64,000 bases of DNA, taken from positions 17,346 through 81,345 of the forward strand of contig CAJTOH010000017.1 in the NCBI GenBank assembly GCA_910577685.1. The letters are read 5' to 3'. The DNA comes from an uncultured Dorea sp. GTDB lineage: Bacteria > Bacillota > Clostridia > Lachnospirales > Lachnospiraceae. Made by a program: the position numbers and the translations under genes. Shown here piece after piece: positions 7,367 through 15,689 of this stretch (position 1 is the first letter of the stretch; each line of letters starts with the position of its first letter). The notes under the pieces were generated by a model. That model had not been told where the DNA came from, did not search any database, and saw only the letters and a program-made list of their open reading frames with translations.

Positions 7367-8731
7367 TCACATCTCCTGAACTTTTAACTCTTGGATAAAA
7401 TACCCGTCCTGTATCGTCGTAAGCGGCAGCGTCTTGTCATACTTCCCTAATATATTCTTGTAATTGTCAAGCCCGATTCCCCTGCCCTTCCCCTTGGTAG
7501 AATAGCCAGGCGTCCCTATCCTATGGAAATCGACGGCTGAGTACAGCGTATTTTTCACACGGAATGTAGTATATCCACTCTGACTGCTGATCATGATATG
7601 TATCTGTCCGTCCTTCCTGCCCTGCACCTCTTCCATGGCATTATCCAAAAGGATTCCCAGGCACCGGCACAGATCCGTACTGCGAATCCTGGTAGACTCA
7701 AAGGGCTTCAACACCTCAAGCTCCCAGTGAATCTCTTCCTCCTGCATAGTTTTCATTTTCTCCAGAAACAAGCCCTTCACCTCCGTCACACGGATATTAG
7801 CAAGCTGGTTCATAAGACGTATCTGGCTGCCTACCTGCAGGTCAAAATCCTCCGTCATCTCATGGATATAATTCTGGAGAGCCTCAAGGTTCCCCTCTTC
7901 CGCCTGCAGATACATCCCCGACATCATATTTTTAAAATCATGGCGGAACTTGCGCACCTCCCGCTGCAGCCCTTCAAGATTCTCAATATACGCCCCCTGC
8001 TGGCTAAGGCTCACACTCTGGTCTTCAATGCGCTTCTGCTGGATTCCCTCCCGCCCTGTATAGATAAAGATCATATATACAATCAAAAGGAAAATTACAG
8101 ATGTAGCAGGGTTATATCCCATCTCCCTTGCACTAATATCCACCACCTCCTGTATGGTCTGGCTTAGAATCGGATAAAGTCCAAGAAAAACCAGAACTCC
8201 TGTCTTAGGCTTTTGTTCCTCCCACTGTCTAAACAGCTCTCTTGAATTTGTTTTATTTAACAGTAGAATTACCGCACAAAAACCCATCGGAAGCAAAATC
8301 CACTCAAAGAATAAATATGCCCTTCTGTCCGACATAATACTCAAGTTATAAAACCGGTCAGGCGTACATACATCTGCCAGATTCCATCCCACATCATATA
8401 AAATCCTCATAAAGACCGACGTCGCCAGACAGACTTTGAAGGGTTTCTGATATGACGTCTTAAGAACCAGCATCAGCCCGAATATGATGGCGTACGAGAT
8501 TATGACTTCTCCACCGTTATGCGGCCACGAAAATAATCCTGACTTAAGGAAAATTGTAGCCGCCAGCGCAAAATAAAGCAGATACGCCAAAAGCGCGCCG
8601 ATAATATTCCATAGATGCTTTCTGTTCTTGAACGGAATCCTGCCAAAAAGCTGTCTTGCCGCAGCCAAATAAAAAATCATTTCCATGCTTACACTCAGCA
8701 TATTCCCACAAAAAACCTCAAAGAAAGTCAT
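7367..8731 (-). CDS. GHKL-domain sensor histidine kinase (AgrC/ComD type)
   Basis: 454 residues. The first ~210 residues form a polytopic membrane sensor with about six hydrophobic segments, as in peptide-pheromone receptors. A short coiled linker (residues ~215-240) leads to the dimerisation motif KFRHDFKNMMSGMY with the phospho-accepting His, then a GHKL ATPase with the N-box-like region CLGILLDNAMEEV and GKGRGIGLDNYKNIL. The ATG at 8731 follows AGGAGG. It forms a cognate pair with the LytTR regulator two genes downstream. A peptide ligand is the usual input for this class, but no obvious precursor gene was found. Confidence 0.9.
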   Translation of the reverse strand: MTFFEVFCGNMLSVSMEMIFYLAAARQLFGRIPFKNRKHLWNIIGALLAYLLYFALAATIFLKSGLFSWPHNGGEVIISYAIIFGLMLVLKTSYQKPFKVCLATSVFMRILYDVGWNLADVCTPDRFYNLSIMSDRRAYLFFEWILLPMGFCAVILLLNKTNSRELFRQWEEQKPKTGVLVFLGLYPILSQTIQEVVDISAREMGYNPATSVIFLLIVYMIFIYTGREGIQQKRIEDQSVSLSQQGAYIENLEGLQREVRKFRHDFKNMMSGMYLQAEEGNLEALQNYIHEMTEDFDLQVGSQIRLMNQLANIRVTEVKGLFLEKMKTMQEEEIHWELEVLKPFESTRIRSTDLCRCLGILLDNAMEEVQGRKDGQIHIMISSQSGYTTFRVKNTLYSAVDFHRIGTPGYSTKGKGRGIGLDNYKNILGKYDKTLPLTTIQDGYFIQELKVQEM

Positions 8732-8805
8732 TTTCTATCCTCCTGTTTCTCCCTCACTCCTAAACCTACGTCCCTCACACTAGCTCCTATACACAGCCGA
8801 AAACC

Positions 8806-10377
8806 TCAGGCGCGAAGCCTAAAGGTTTTCGGCGCCAGCTTATAAACCAGCACACACGCTATGAGACAATAAGCGGCACAGAAAATAACCGTTCCAAGCC
8901 CGAACGCTAACGCAGACATTTCAAGCCTCATGAGATAATAACAGAAAAAATAGGTTCCCGTCACCACAATACGGTAAGTCCCGCTCTTAATCTCCGTCCC
9001 TGCATTATAAGGCTGCAAAAGATAGTAAATCGTCAGATAGTGTACGGAAAAGAACATGCTGACGCACAATATCGAAACGATTAGTATGGCATAATTCATC
9101 GGCTCTTCTGTCCCGCCTGACTGATACAAAAGCAGAGCAAGCCCCGCGCCAATCACAGCCGCCGGCAGAAGATTAACCTTCATAATCTCCCAGAGCCGAA
9201 TCCTGAACAGTCTTAAGATACATTCCGGACGTTTATAAAAGGAGTAGGTGAGAAGGCTGTGGTCGCAGTTCATAAACAGCACATTGGTAAACCCTGTCCC
9301 CCGGTTTACAAAATACATAATGAAAACAAAATACGGCAGCTTTGTCAGCACAAGCCGGTTCACAATCTCTTTGTATTCCGGCATGAACCAGATTCCCAGA
9401 ACCACAACACACACAACCCCCAAACAAATCTCTGCAATCCGTATCGAGGATTTCCAGAGTATCTTCTGGTGACGCCTGATGAAAATCTCGTTCAGATATT
9501 CGAACCCTTTCCGGCTGCTGCCCTGCCCCTTGTCAATCCGGATTACGTTTTCGCTCTGCCGCTTTGCCGCGCGTTTGGCATCCTCCACCTGACCTATATA
9601 CTGCGTGAGAAGCTGCTGATAGACATCCCTATACTCCTGAAACCTCCATACCTTCTTAAGGGACAGAAGCCCTGCCAGGATACCGCATACCATCAGACCC
9701 ACGCTCACTGTTTCCGGAATGACAGCTCCCAGAAACGGCAGCCCATACGCCGCCGCCAGCAAAAGGGCGATGATAATCCACTCCTTTGCCCCCACCTGAT
9801 TCTCACTTACCGCAATTTCCGTGCGTTCATAATTCCACAGGGAATATGCGACCACCCCTAACTTCATACCCGCCACAGCAAAGGGCAGCAGCAGACATTG
9901 CCACGCCAAAAGTCCGCAGTTAATCCCAAAGCTCAGGCCAAAAACCAGATAACCCGCCACTATCTTAAGCATCTCATAGCTATAGGTAACCAGCGCATAC
10001 TCCCTTGCATCCATGCCAAGTAAAATCAGCGCATAGTATTTATCCTTGGTCGGATTAAAAATATAGGTATTCAGCCATGCCCCTATCAGAGTAAGCAGTA
10101 CAAAGATATGAAGAAATATTTCTCTTTTTTCTCCTGTCTCATACAACAACAAAGGAGCTGTGACCATCAGCAGGAAAAACAGGAATTTCCCCAGAAATGC
10201 CTTGATGAACTCCCAGATTCCGGATATGATATTTCCAACGAGCTTAAGATCCGGATCGCGGTATAACTCCTGGGGCAGTATCCGTTTGATAAGTGGAATC
10301 TGTTTCAGAGAATAGAGAATCGTGTTGACACGGTAAGTATTCTTTATGGAAAATGCTATTTTAAACGTTTTATTCAT
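8806..10377 (-). CDS. large ABC-exporter permease, multi-pass
   Basis: A 523-residue integral membrane protein with about twelve hydrophobic segments and no soluble domain beyond a short cytoplasmic loop near residues 270-310. It follows the ABC ATPase gene by 41 bp and is surely its partner. The ATG at 10377 (GAGGAG 8 nt upstream) is preferred to an upstream in-frame TTG at 10401. The substrate is unknown; the co-transcribed kinase, protease and LytTR regulator suggest a peptide or membrane-active compound. It does not look like a classic six-segment ABC-2 protein; length suggests a duplicated or fused pair of ABC-2 modules. Confidence 0.75.
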   Translation of the reverse strand: MNKTFKIAFSIKNTYRVNTILYSLKQIPLIKRILPQELYRDPDLKLVGNIISGIWEFIKAFLGKFLFFLLMVTAPLLLYETGEKREIFLHIFVLLTLIGAWLNTYIFNPTKDKYYALILLGMDAREYALVTYSYEMLKIVAGYLVFGLSFGINCGLLAWQCLLLPFAVAGMKLGVVAYSLWNYERTEIAVSENQVGAKEWIIIALLLAAAYGLPFLGAVIPETVSVGLMVCGILAGLLSLKKVWRFQEYRDVYQQLLTQYIGQVEDAKRAAKRQSENVIRIDKGQGSSRKGFEYLNEIFIRRHQKILWKSSIRIAEICLGVVCVVVLGIWFMPEYKEIVNRLVLTKLPYFVFIMYFVNRGTGFTNVLFMNCDHSLLTYSFYKRPECILRLFRIRLWEIMKVNLLPAAVIGAGLALLLYQSGGTEEPMNYAILIVSILCVSMFFSVHYLTIYYLLQPYNAGTEIKSGTYRIVVTGTYFFCYYLMRLEMSALAFGLGTVIFCAAYCLIACVLVYKLAPKTFRLRA

Positions 10378-10418
10378 GCCTTTCTCCTCATGCTTTTTCA
10401 AGCTTCACAGGTAAGCTT

Positions 10419-11135
10419 CTAGTATGTCTGCCGCGCTTCAGGCTCCCTTAGGGCCGCCAGAATCTTCTCTTTAAACTCATTGCTGTTAAGATTCGTCTTG
10501 TCTACGCTCTCAAGTTCCCCGTGGTTGAGCAGCACGATTTCATCGCACAGATCCAGCGCAAGATCCATAATATGGGTAGAGAAGATAATAATTCTCTCTT
10601 CTTTCAGCTCCCGAAGGATCTGCTTCATCTCCTCCGCAACCACCACGTCAAGAGAAGTCAACGGTTCATCCAGAAGCAGGAGATTCGGTTTTGTAATGAT
10701 ATTGACTAGCATCTGCATCTTATTCTTCATCCCGTGAGAATAATCTTTTAAAAGCTTATCTCTATCCTCAGGGAAAATACCCATGTAATCGAAATATTCA
10801 TCCAAACTCCTTAAATCCTTGAGCTGTTCTTCATGGATATCTATAAAGAACTTCAAGAACTCCCGCCCCGTCAGAAACTCCGGCACCGTAGGAGTAGACA
10901 GCACATAGCCTATATCTTCCGGTACGACGTCCCGTCTCTGTCCGTCCGTCTCCAGAAAAAAACTGCCTCCCTCCGCCTTCATATCACGGTTCAGGCAGTT
11001 AAACAGCGTGGTCTTGCCCGCACCGTTGCGTCCTAAAAGCCCGTAGATCTTACCGCTTTCAAATATAAAATCAATGTCGCGAAGAACCTCTTTTTTCTCA
11101 AAATGTTTCGATAGATGCTCGATGGTAAATCTCAT
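10419..11135 (-). CDS. ABC transporter ATP-binding protein
   Basis: 238 residues with Walker A GLLGRNGAGKTT, a Q-loop region replaced by DIGYVLSTPTVPEFL, signature KDYSHGMKNKMQ, Walker B NLLLLDEPLTSLD and switch His in IIIFSTHIMD. The ABC signature is SHGMKN rather than SGGQ, which is common in CcmA-type drug and peptide exporters. It is the first gene of the leftward five-gene operon. AAGGAG precedes the ATG. Confidence 0.9.
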   Translation of the reverse strand: MRFTIEHLSKHFEKKEVLRDIDFIFESGKIYGLLGRNGAGKTTLFNCLNRDMKAEGGSFFLETDGQRRDVVPEDIGYVLSTPTVPEFLTGREFLKFFIDIHEEQLKDLRSLDEYFDYMGIFPEDRDKLLKDYSHGMKNKMQMLVNIITKPNLLLLDEPLTSLDVVVAEEMKQILRELKEERIIIFSTHIMDLALDLCDEIVLLNHGELESVDKTNLNSNEFKEKILAALREPEARQTY

Positions 11136-11203
11136 TTACACTCCTTCTTTCTCAGGTCTCTTTGACGCCTCAGCAAGAATGTACTGCCTGGGCCGTCCGG
11201 TTC

Positions 11204-11248
11204 AATATATATAATAATTATTATATATATTTCAGTTAAAAATGTCAT
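11204..11248 (-). promoter_or_regulatory. promoter of the ABC-GHKL-CPBP-LytTR operon overlapped by a 28-bp perfect palindrome
   Basis: On the minus strand ATGACA (11248-11243) and TATAAT (11225-11220) are spaced by 17 bp. A perfect 28-bp AT-only palindrome (11204-11231, arms AATATATATAATAA) covers the -10 box and the probable start point. Its mirror also places a TATAAT on the plus strand. This fits an operator, though simple AT symmetry could arise by chance. Confidence 0.6.
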
Positions 11249-11298
11249 CCCTTAATCACTTACTTTCTTTCCATTATATGTCTATTTAAGATAATTAA

Positions 11299-11378
11299 CT
11301 ATTTAGATTTTTTTCTAAATAGCTCTTGCTATTTTCATGTGCCAGTGTTATTATCTATTTAGAAATATTTCTAAATAC
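11299..11378 (+). promoter_or_regulatory. sdpRI promoter framed by two copies of one operator
   Basis: Two inverted repeats share one design: CTATTTAGA-N6-TCTAAATAG at 11299-11322 and CTATTTAGA-N6-TCTAAATAC at 11355-11378. Between them lie TTGCTA (11326-11331) and TATTAT (11349-11354) spaced by exactly 17 bp. A dimeric winged-helix repressor bound at both would block the -35 and start point, as expected for autoregulation by the SdpR-like protein encoded just downstream. Confidence 0.8.
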
Positions 11379-11401
11379 TAATTAAACAGGAGGGATGCTT
11401 A

Positions 11402-11674
11402 TTGAGTTTCGGACAGACCTTCAAAGCGTTATCCGACCCCGTCCGGCGTGAAATCCTTACGCTGCTGAAATCCGGAGCCATGTCAGCCGGAGAAATTGGG
11501 AGTCATTTTGACATGACCGGCGCCACCATCTCATACCACCTGGGAATTTTGAAAAAAGCAGATCTGGTTTATGAATCAAAATACAAGAATTTTGTATACT
11601 ATGAACTGAATACTTCCGTGGTGGAGGAATTGATGGCCTGGCTTTCTAATTTAAAAGGAGGAAATGAATCATGA
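11402..11674 (+). CDS. sdpR: SdpR-like ArsR-family autorepressor
   Basis: A 90-residue winged-helix protein: FKALSDPVRREILTLLKSG, then the recognition region HFDMTGATISYHLGILKKAD and a wing YESKYKNFVYYELNTS. In Bacillus subtilis SdpR represses the sdpRI immunity operon and is sequestered at the membrane by SdpI when the SDP toxin is present. The start is a TTG at 11402 with AGGAGGG 6 nt upstream; the ATG at 11395 is in another frame. It overlaps the next gene by four bases (ATGA). The protein lacks the metal-binding cysteines of ArsR or SmtB sensors. Confidence 0.87.
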   Translation: MSFGQTFKALSDPVRREILTLLKSGAMSAGEIGSHFDMTGATISYHLGILKKADLVYESKYKNFVYYELNTSVVEELMAWLSNLKGGNES

Positions 11675-12372
11675 ATAAAAGAGACGGAATGAATATGGAC
11701 CAAGGGAATCAGTCTATGCTCCAAAGCCATCGCATTTTGATACTGCTCACCAGCCTTGTCACATTAATGCCCATACTGATCGGAATCTTATGCTGGAACC
11801 GGCTTCCGGACACAATTGCCACGCATTTCGCATCCGACGGCACGCCCAACGGATTTAGCTCTAAGACCTTTGCCGTTCTGGGGATTCCTGCATTGATATT
11901 TGCGGCCCACCTTCTATGTGCCTTTTGTACGGCAATCGACCCAAAGTACAAGAATATCAGTCCGAAGATGTACCGGCTGCTTCTGCTCATCTGTCCGGTA
12001 TGCTCACTGGTATGCTGCGCTGGCGTCTATGGGTACGCACTTGAGCTTTCTATGGCAGATTGGCTAAATTCTGCATTTTTTATGAACCTGATGATGGGGA
12101 TTATCTTTTTCCTGATTGGGAATTACCTGCCAAAGTGCCGCCAGAATTATACGGTCGGCATCAAACTTCCATGGACGCTGGCGGATGAAAATAACTGGAC
12201 TTGCACAAACCGGTTCTCGGGACGTCTGTACGCCGGGGCCGGAATCCTGTGTATCCTCAATGCCTTTCTCCGCTTAAGCTGGGTACTTCCGGCAGTGGTT
12301 GCGGTCATCCTCATTCTGCCGGCTGCTTACTCCCTTTATTTGTATCTAAGGAGAGGAAAAGATATCGGTTGA
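11671..12372 (+). CDS. sdpI: SdpI-like immunity membrane protein
   Basis: 233 residues with about six membrane segments. The N-terminal half matches the DUF1648 part of SdpI (IGILCWNRLPDTIATHFASDG then GTPNGFSS), and the C-terminal half carries the SdpI motif NYLPKCRQNYTVGIKLPWTL followed by NNWTCTNRFSGRLY. SdpI protects B. subtilis from its own SDP toxin and transmits the signal to SdpR. No sdpABC toxin genes are present here, so the pair probably protects against a foreign or unidentified toxin. Translation is coupled to sdpR by the ATGA overlap. Confidence 0.88.
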   Translation: MNKRDGMNMDQGNQSMLQSHRILILLTSLVTLMPILIGILCWNRLPDTIATHFASDGTPNGFSSKTFAVLGIPALIFAAHLLCAFCTAIDPKYKNISPKMYRLLLLICPVCSLVCCAGVYGYALELSMADWLNSAFFMNLMMGIIFFLIGNYLPKCRQNYTVGIKLPWTLADENNWTCTNRFSGRLYAGAGILCILNAFLRLSWVLPAVVAVILILPAAYSLYLYLRRGKDIG

Positions 12373-12397
12373 TGTCTCACCTTCCCATCGGCACACT

Positions 12398-12457
12398 GCA
12401 TAAGGGGCCTTTGCATTAAGCATAAATCTTGCTTATCGCAGAAGCCCCTTGCATATT
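12398..12457. terminator. bidirectional nested terminator hairpin
   Basis: AAGGGGC-CTT-TGC pairs with GCAGAAGCCCCTT and encloses a second stem TAAGCA/TGCTTA; TATTTTTC follows on the plus strand. It separates sdpI from the convergent FtsX-like permease gene. Confidence 0.7.
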
Positions 12458-12461
12458 TTTC

Positions 12462-14804
12462 TTACTCTCCCGCAATCAGCGCCCTGGGCGTAATCTTCTT
12501 TATCTTCACGGATAACAGGCACGCGATCCCAAACGCCGCCCCGATCATCCCCATCCCCGCAAGGATATTGTACCCAATCGGAACTTTGAACGTACACTTC
12601 ACAATCCCGATATCCTTTAAGAACGAAGCAGTTAAAGGATTAATAATAAAGCTGCACACAGTCACTCCAACAACGGCAGAGAGAACCACTGCCGGCATAA
12701 AGGAAAGAGCCGTCTGCAGGATCAACTGTCCCGTCGTGAAACCTAGGGCTTTCAGAATCCCGTATTCCTGTTTCTTATTGCTGACTATGGTCCTCACAAG
12801 CAGGTACAGCACGAAGGTAATCACCACTACGCTCAGCGCAAGAACGGCAAATACAATCATCTTCATCAGCAGAACATAGATGGAGGCCGCGCTTTCGACC
12901 GTTGCTTCAATATCAATCGTCGCGTTTACTTTATCCCCAAGACTTTTTTTCATTTCCGTGTTGAAGGCCCCGATATCCGTACCGTCCGTAAGGTTGAGGT
13001 AATAGCTTGTATTCTGCATTTCCCCCATCCGTTCGTAGCCCGCTCTTGTCAGCAGGCAGTCTTTCCCAAGATTATTGGTGATCTGCACAAATCCTGATAT
13101 GATATATCCGCCCTGTTTGCCGTCTGCCGTAAGCTTAATCTCATCCCCGATTCTAAGCTCCCTTTCTTCTGCATATTTTGCGGCAATCGCCATCTCATTG
13201 TCATACTTGGGAAATCTTCCTTCTACTATCACTTCCTGATTATTTACCTTGGAAAAATCATCGGTAATCGTAACCATCAGAACGTCGCCGCCCACATGGA
13301 GCATCTGGACGCTGTTATAAAGATAGAGCTTGCTTACCCGTTGGTCCCCAGCCATTTTATCCAGAAACTCTTTCTCGGCCTCTGCCTCCACATTGATACA
13401 GCTATCTGCCGTCTCCCCCACAATCATATTTAAAAACGGTGTCATATCTGTAATCATATTTTCAAACATCACCCCTGAAAATACGGCCACAAGCGATAAC
13501 ACAAGCATGGTAATGCACACCGTCACATTATGCTTCATGCCGGAAAACGCCGTCTTAAGCGCCAGGGCAAGGTTAAGCCCTGCCCGTGTGGTTTCCAGCG
13601 GAACATGGTTTTTCTTAAACGTGTGGGTCTTTATTCCCTGCCTAAGCGCAACGATTGGCTCTACTTTCCGGATTCTGCGCGAAGATATCCATACCACAAA
13701 CGAAACCGCCCCGCCTAAAGCCCCAAGCGTCAGAAAAAACGGGATTGGCAGGAACCGAATCTCATAGGGGATTCCCGTCTGTAATTCCATCAGCTTATTG
13801 ATATACGGAAACAGCACATAGGAAATCCCTGCGCCCCAAAGGGCGACCGCCAGAGCAATTCCTGTAAACTGCAAAAGAAGAGATGAAACGAGCTGCCGGC
13901 TGGTGTAGCCGATTGCCTTGAGCGCACCTAAGTTCTTCATATTCTCCTGAATGTAGTTGACGATATTGGACGCAATCACAACAAGGGCAATGAGAAGAAT
14001 CAAAAATGCCATCGCGCTCATTATCCCTGAGCATATCATCTGGGAAATATAGCGGGAACGCGATACCAGATCATAGGTATTGCTCACAGTACGGGCTGCC
14101 GCAAACCGAGAAGAAACGGCGTCTTTCAGCATTGCGTCGTAATCTTCACTTTCTGATTTGTCCTTAAGCCGAATGGAACAAAGCGTTGCCTGAGGCACAC
14201 ATGCCGCCTCCTTAAGTTCTTGATAGCAGTCTTCCGTCATCAAAATCCCGCACAGACCGCAGTTATGAGAGCCTGTCATTGCGCTGTTGAAAAAACCGCA
14301 CACAGTATACGACATCTTTCTATTCCCAATTGAAAGCTCTATGGTCTTTCCTATGGCAATCTCGTCTGATTCGTACAGGTTGGGCATATAGACTCCTCTT
14401 GTATACTCACTGTCCTCAACAATCTCTATCCTGCCTATCGGACGTGATAGGGCGGCTTCTTTCTCAAAGAAAATAAGCTCCGTATTCATTTCACCGCCGT
14501 TATACTCGAACGTTCCCACCATATGCATGACAGAATCCATAAAATATTCCGCCGTACGGGTATCCCCCTCTAAGGTATCCTCAAGAAAATCCTCTACCTC
14601 CCTGCTGCCGCCGTCGATCGCTAACGTGACGTGTTCCGCGTTCAGCCGGTCGTGACAGCGTTTGAAATTCTCCCTGTAATCCAGGGACAGCCAAAGCCAC
14701 AGGTTCAGCATGAGAGCCGCGAGAAATATAAGCACAATAATGGCTGCGGTCTGCCCCTTTGCCTTTTTCAGGTTAGACCGGGCAAGAAGAAAACTTTTCC
14801 CCAT
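12462..14804 (-). CDS. FtsX-like ABC transporter permease (MacB/BceB type)
   Basis: 780 residues from the ATG at 14804, which lies 2 bp after the ATPase stop and follows GGGGTGG; an earlier in-frame start would overlap the ATPase. One membrane segment near residues 18-38, a large extracellular domain (~40-235), three segments (~245-365), a second extracellular domain (~450-620) and three C-terminal segments (~630-770). Both FtsX core motifs are present (NLGALKAIGYTSRQL and YGILKALGFTTGQL). Such permeases drive peptide-antibiotic resistance or lipid extraction with their ATPase and often feed a partner kinase. Confidence 0.88.
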   Translation of the reverse strand: MGKSFLLARSNLKKAKGQTAAIIVLIFLAALMLNLWLWLSLDYRENFKRCHDRLNAEHVTLAIDGGSREVEDFLEDTLEGDTRTAEYFMDSVMHMVGTFEYNGGEMNTELIFFEKEAALSRPIGRIEIVEDSEYTRGVYMPNLYESDEIAIGKTIELSIGNRKMSYTVCGFFNSAMTGSHNCGLCGILMTEDCYQELKEAACVPQATLCSIRLKDKSESEDYDAMLKDAVSSRFAAARTVSNTYDLVSRSRYISQMICSGIMSAMAFLILLIALVVIASNIVNYIQENMKNLGALKAIGYTSRQLVSSLLLQFTGIALAVALWGAGISYVLFPYINKLMELQTGIPYEIRFLPIPFFLTLGALGGAVSFVVWISSRRIRKVEPIVALRQGIKTHTFKKNHVPLETTRAGLNLALALKTAFSGMKHNVTVCITMLVLSLVAVFSGVMFENMITDMTPFLNMIVGETADSCINVEAEAEKEFLDKMAGDQRVSKLYLYNSVQMLHVGGDVLMVTITDDFSKVNNQEVIVEGRFPKYDNEMAIAAKYAEERELRIGDEIKLTADGKQGGYIISGFVQITNNLGKDCLLTRAGYERMGEMQNTSYYLNLTDGTDIGAFNTEMKKSLGDKVNATIDIEATVESAASIYVLLMKMIVFAVLALSVVVITFVLYLLVRTIVSNKKQEYGILKALGFTTGQLILQTALSFMPAVVLSAVVGVTVCSFIINPLTASFLKDIGIVKCTFKVPIGYNILAGMGMIGAAFGIACLLSVKIKKITPRALIAGE

Positions 14805-14806
14805 TT

Positions 14807-15568
14807 CTACCACCCCATTTCCGCAAGGAAAGCGGCAAGCTTTTCTTGTCTGCCTGCGTCGTCCGGCAAACCAGCTTTTCCCAAATCGCACTCTCCCAGA
14901 ATTATGCCGTCCTTCAAGTAAAGTATCCGGTTGCCGCGCCTTGCGGAACGCATATCGTGAGTCACCATGACGATGCTCTGCCCCATCTCATTGAAGCGGG
15001 TCAGCGTATCCAGCACGTCCAGGCCGGTCTTTGAGTTAAGCGCGCCCGTCGGCTCGTCGGCAAACAGGATTTCCGGACTGTTAATCAACGCCCGCACCAT
15101 TCCCGCCCGCTGGGCCTCCCCGCCTGATATCTGGGTGGGAAACTTCTTCTGTGTTTCCTCAGAGATGTCCACAGCTGCAAATAATTCTTTTGCCTTTGCA
15201 AGGATTGCTTTCTTATCCTTGCTTACAAGCAGCCCCGCCGACATGACATTGTCCGTCACGGACATTCCGTCGATCAGGTAGATCTGCTGGAATACAAATC
15301 CGCAATGGTCGCGCCGGAATACGGCCAGTTCGTCCTGATTCAGATTGGAGATTACCCGCTCCCCAAAGGTAATCGTGCCAAGGGTTGGCGTATCCATTCC
15401 TGACAAGGCGTACAAAAGCGTGGATTTTCCTGCCCCGCTTGCGCCCATGATTACGGTAAAATCTCCCTGGTACAATTCAAGGTCAATATTTCTAAGAACG
15501 TGCTGCAGGCTTCCGCCGCTTGAAAAGGATTTGCTTAGATTCTCGGTTTTCAGTAATATTTTCTTCAT
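14807..15568 (-). CDS. ABC transporter ATP-binding protein (MacB/BceA/LolD type)
   Basis: 253 residues from the ATG at 15568, chosen because GGAAGAG lies just upstream; the frame is open further up to 15601. Walker A GASGAGKST, Q-loop FVFQQIYLIDGMSV, signature SGGEAQRAGMVRAL, Walker B ILFADEPTGAL and switch His VMVTHD are all intact. The sequence SGMDTPTLG and ADEPTGALNSKTG is typical of ATPases that work with FtsX-like permeases. It follows the kinase gene after about 120 bp that contains a putative regulator-binding direct repeat. Confidence 0.92.
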   Translation of the reverse strand: MKKILLKTENLSKSFSSGGSLQHVLRNIDLELYQGDFTVIMGASGAGKSTLLYALSGMDTPTLGTITFGERVISNLNQDELAVFRRDHCGFVFQQIYLIDGMSVTDNVMSAGLLVSKDKKAILAKAKELFAAVDISEETQKKFPTQISGGEAQRAGMVRALINSPEILFADEPTGALNSKTGLDVLDTLTRFNEMGQSIVMVTHDMRSARRGNRILYLKDGIILGECDLGKAGLPDDAGRQEKLAAFLAEMGW

Positions 15569-15629
15569 ATCAACTCTTCCTTTACTACGGGTAGTTATCA
15601 ATTACACGTTCTATTTTATTTTTTTAAAT

Positions 15630-15668
15630 CTTATATGTCTTTAGGCAATCCTTAAAGATTCCTTAAAT
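15630..15668 (-). promoter_or_regulatory. putative OmpR-type regulator site and promoter before the FtsX-like ABC genes
   Basis: On the minus strand TTTAAGG occurs twice with an 11-bp period (plus-strand CCTTAAA at 15650 and 15661). The repeat overlaps the expected -35 position of a TATAAG box at 15635-15630, whose own -35 (TCTTTA) is poor. One helical-turn spaced direct repeats over a weak -35 are typical of activation by OmpR-family regulators. Confidence 0.5.
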
Positions 15669-15689
15669 ATCTCTTCCTCGGGGAAAGAC

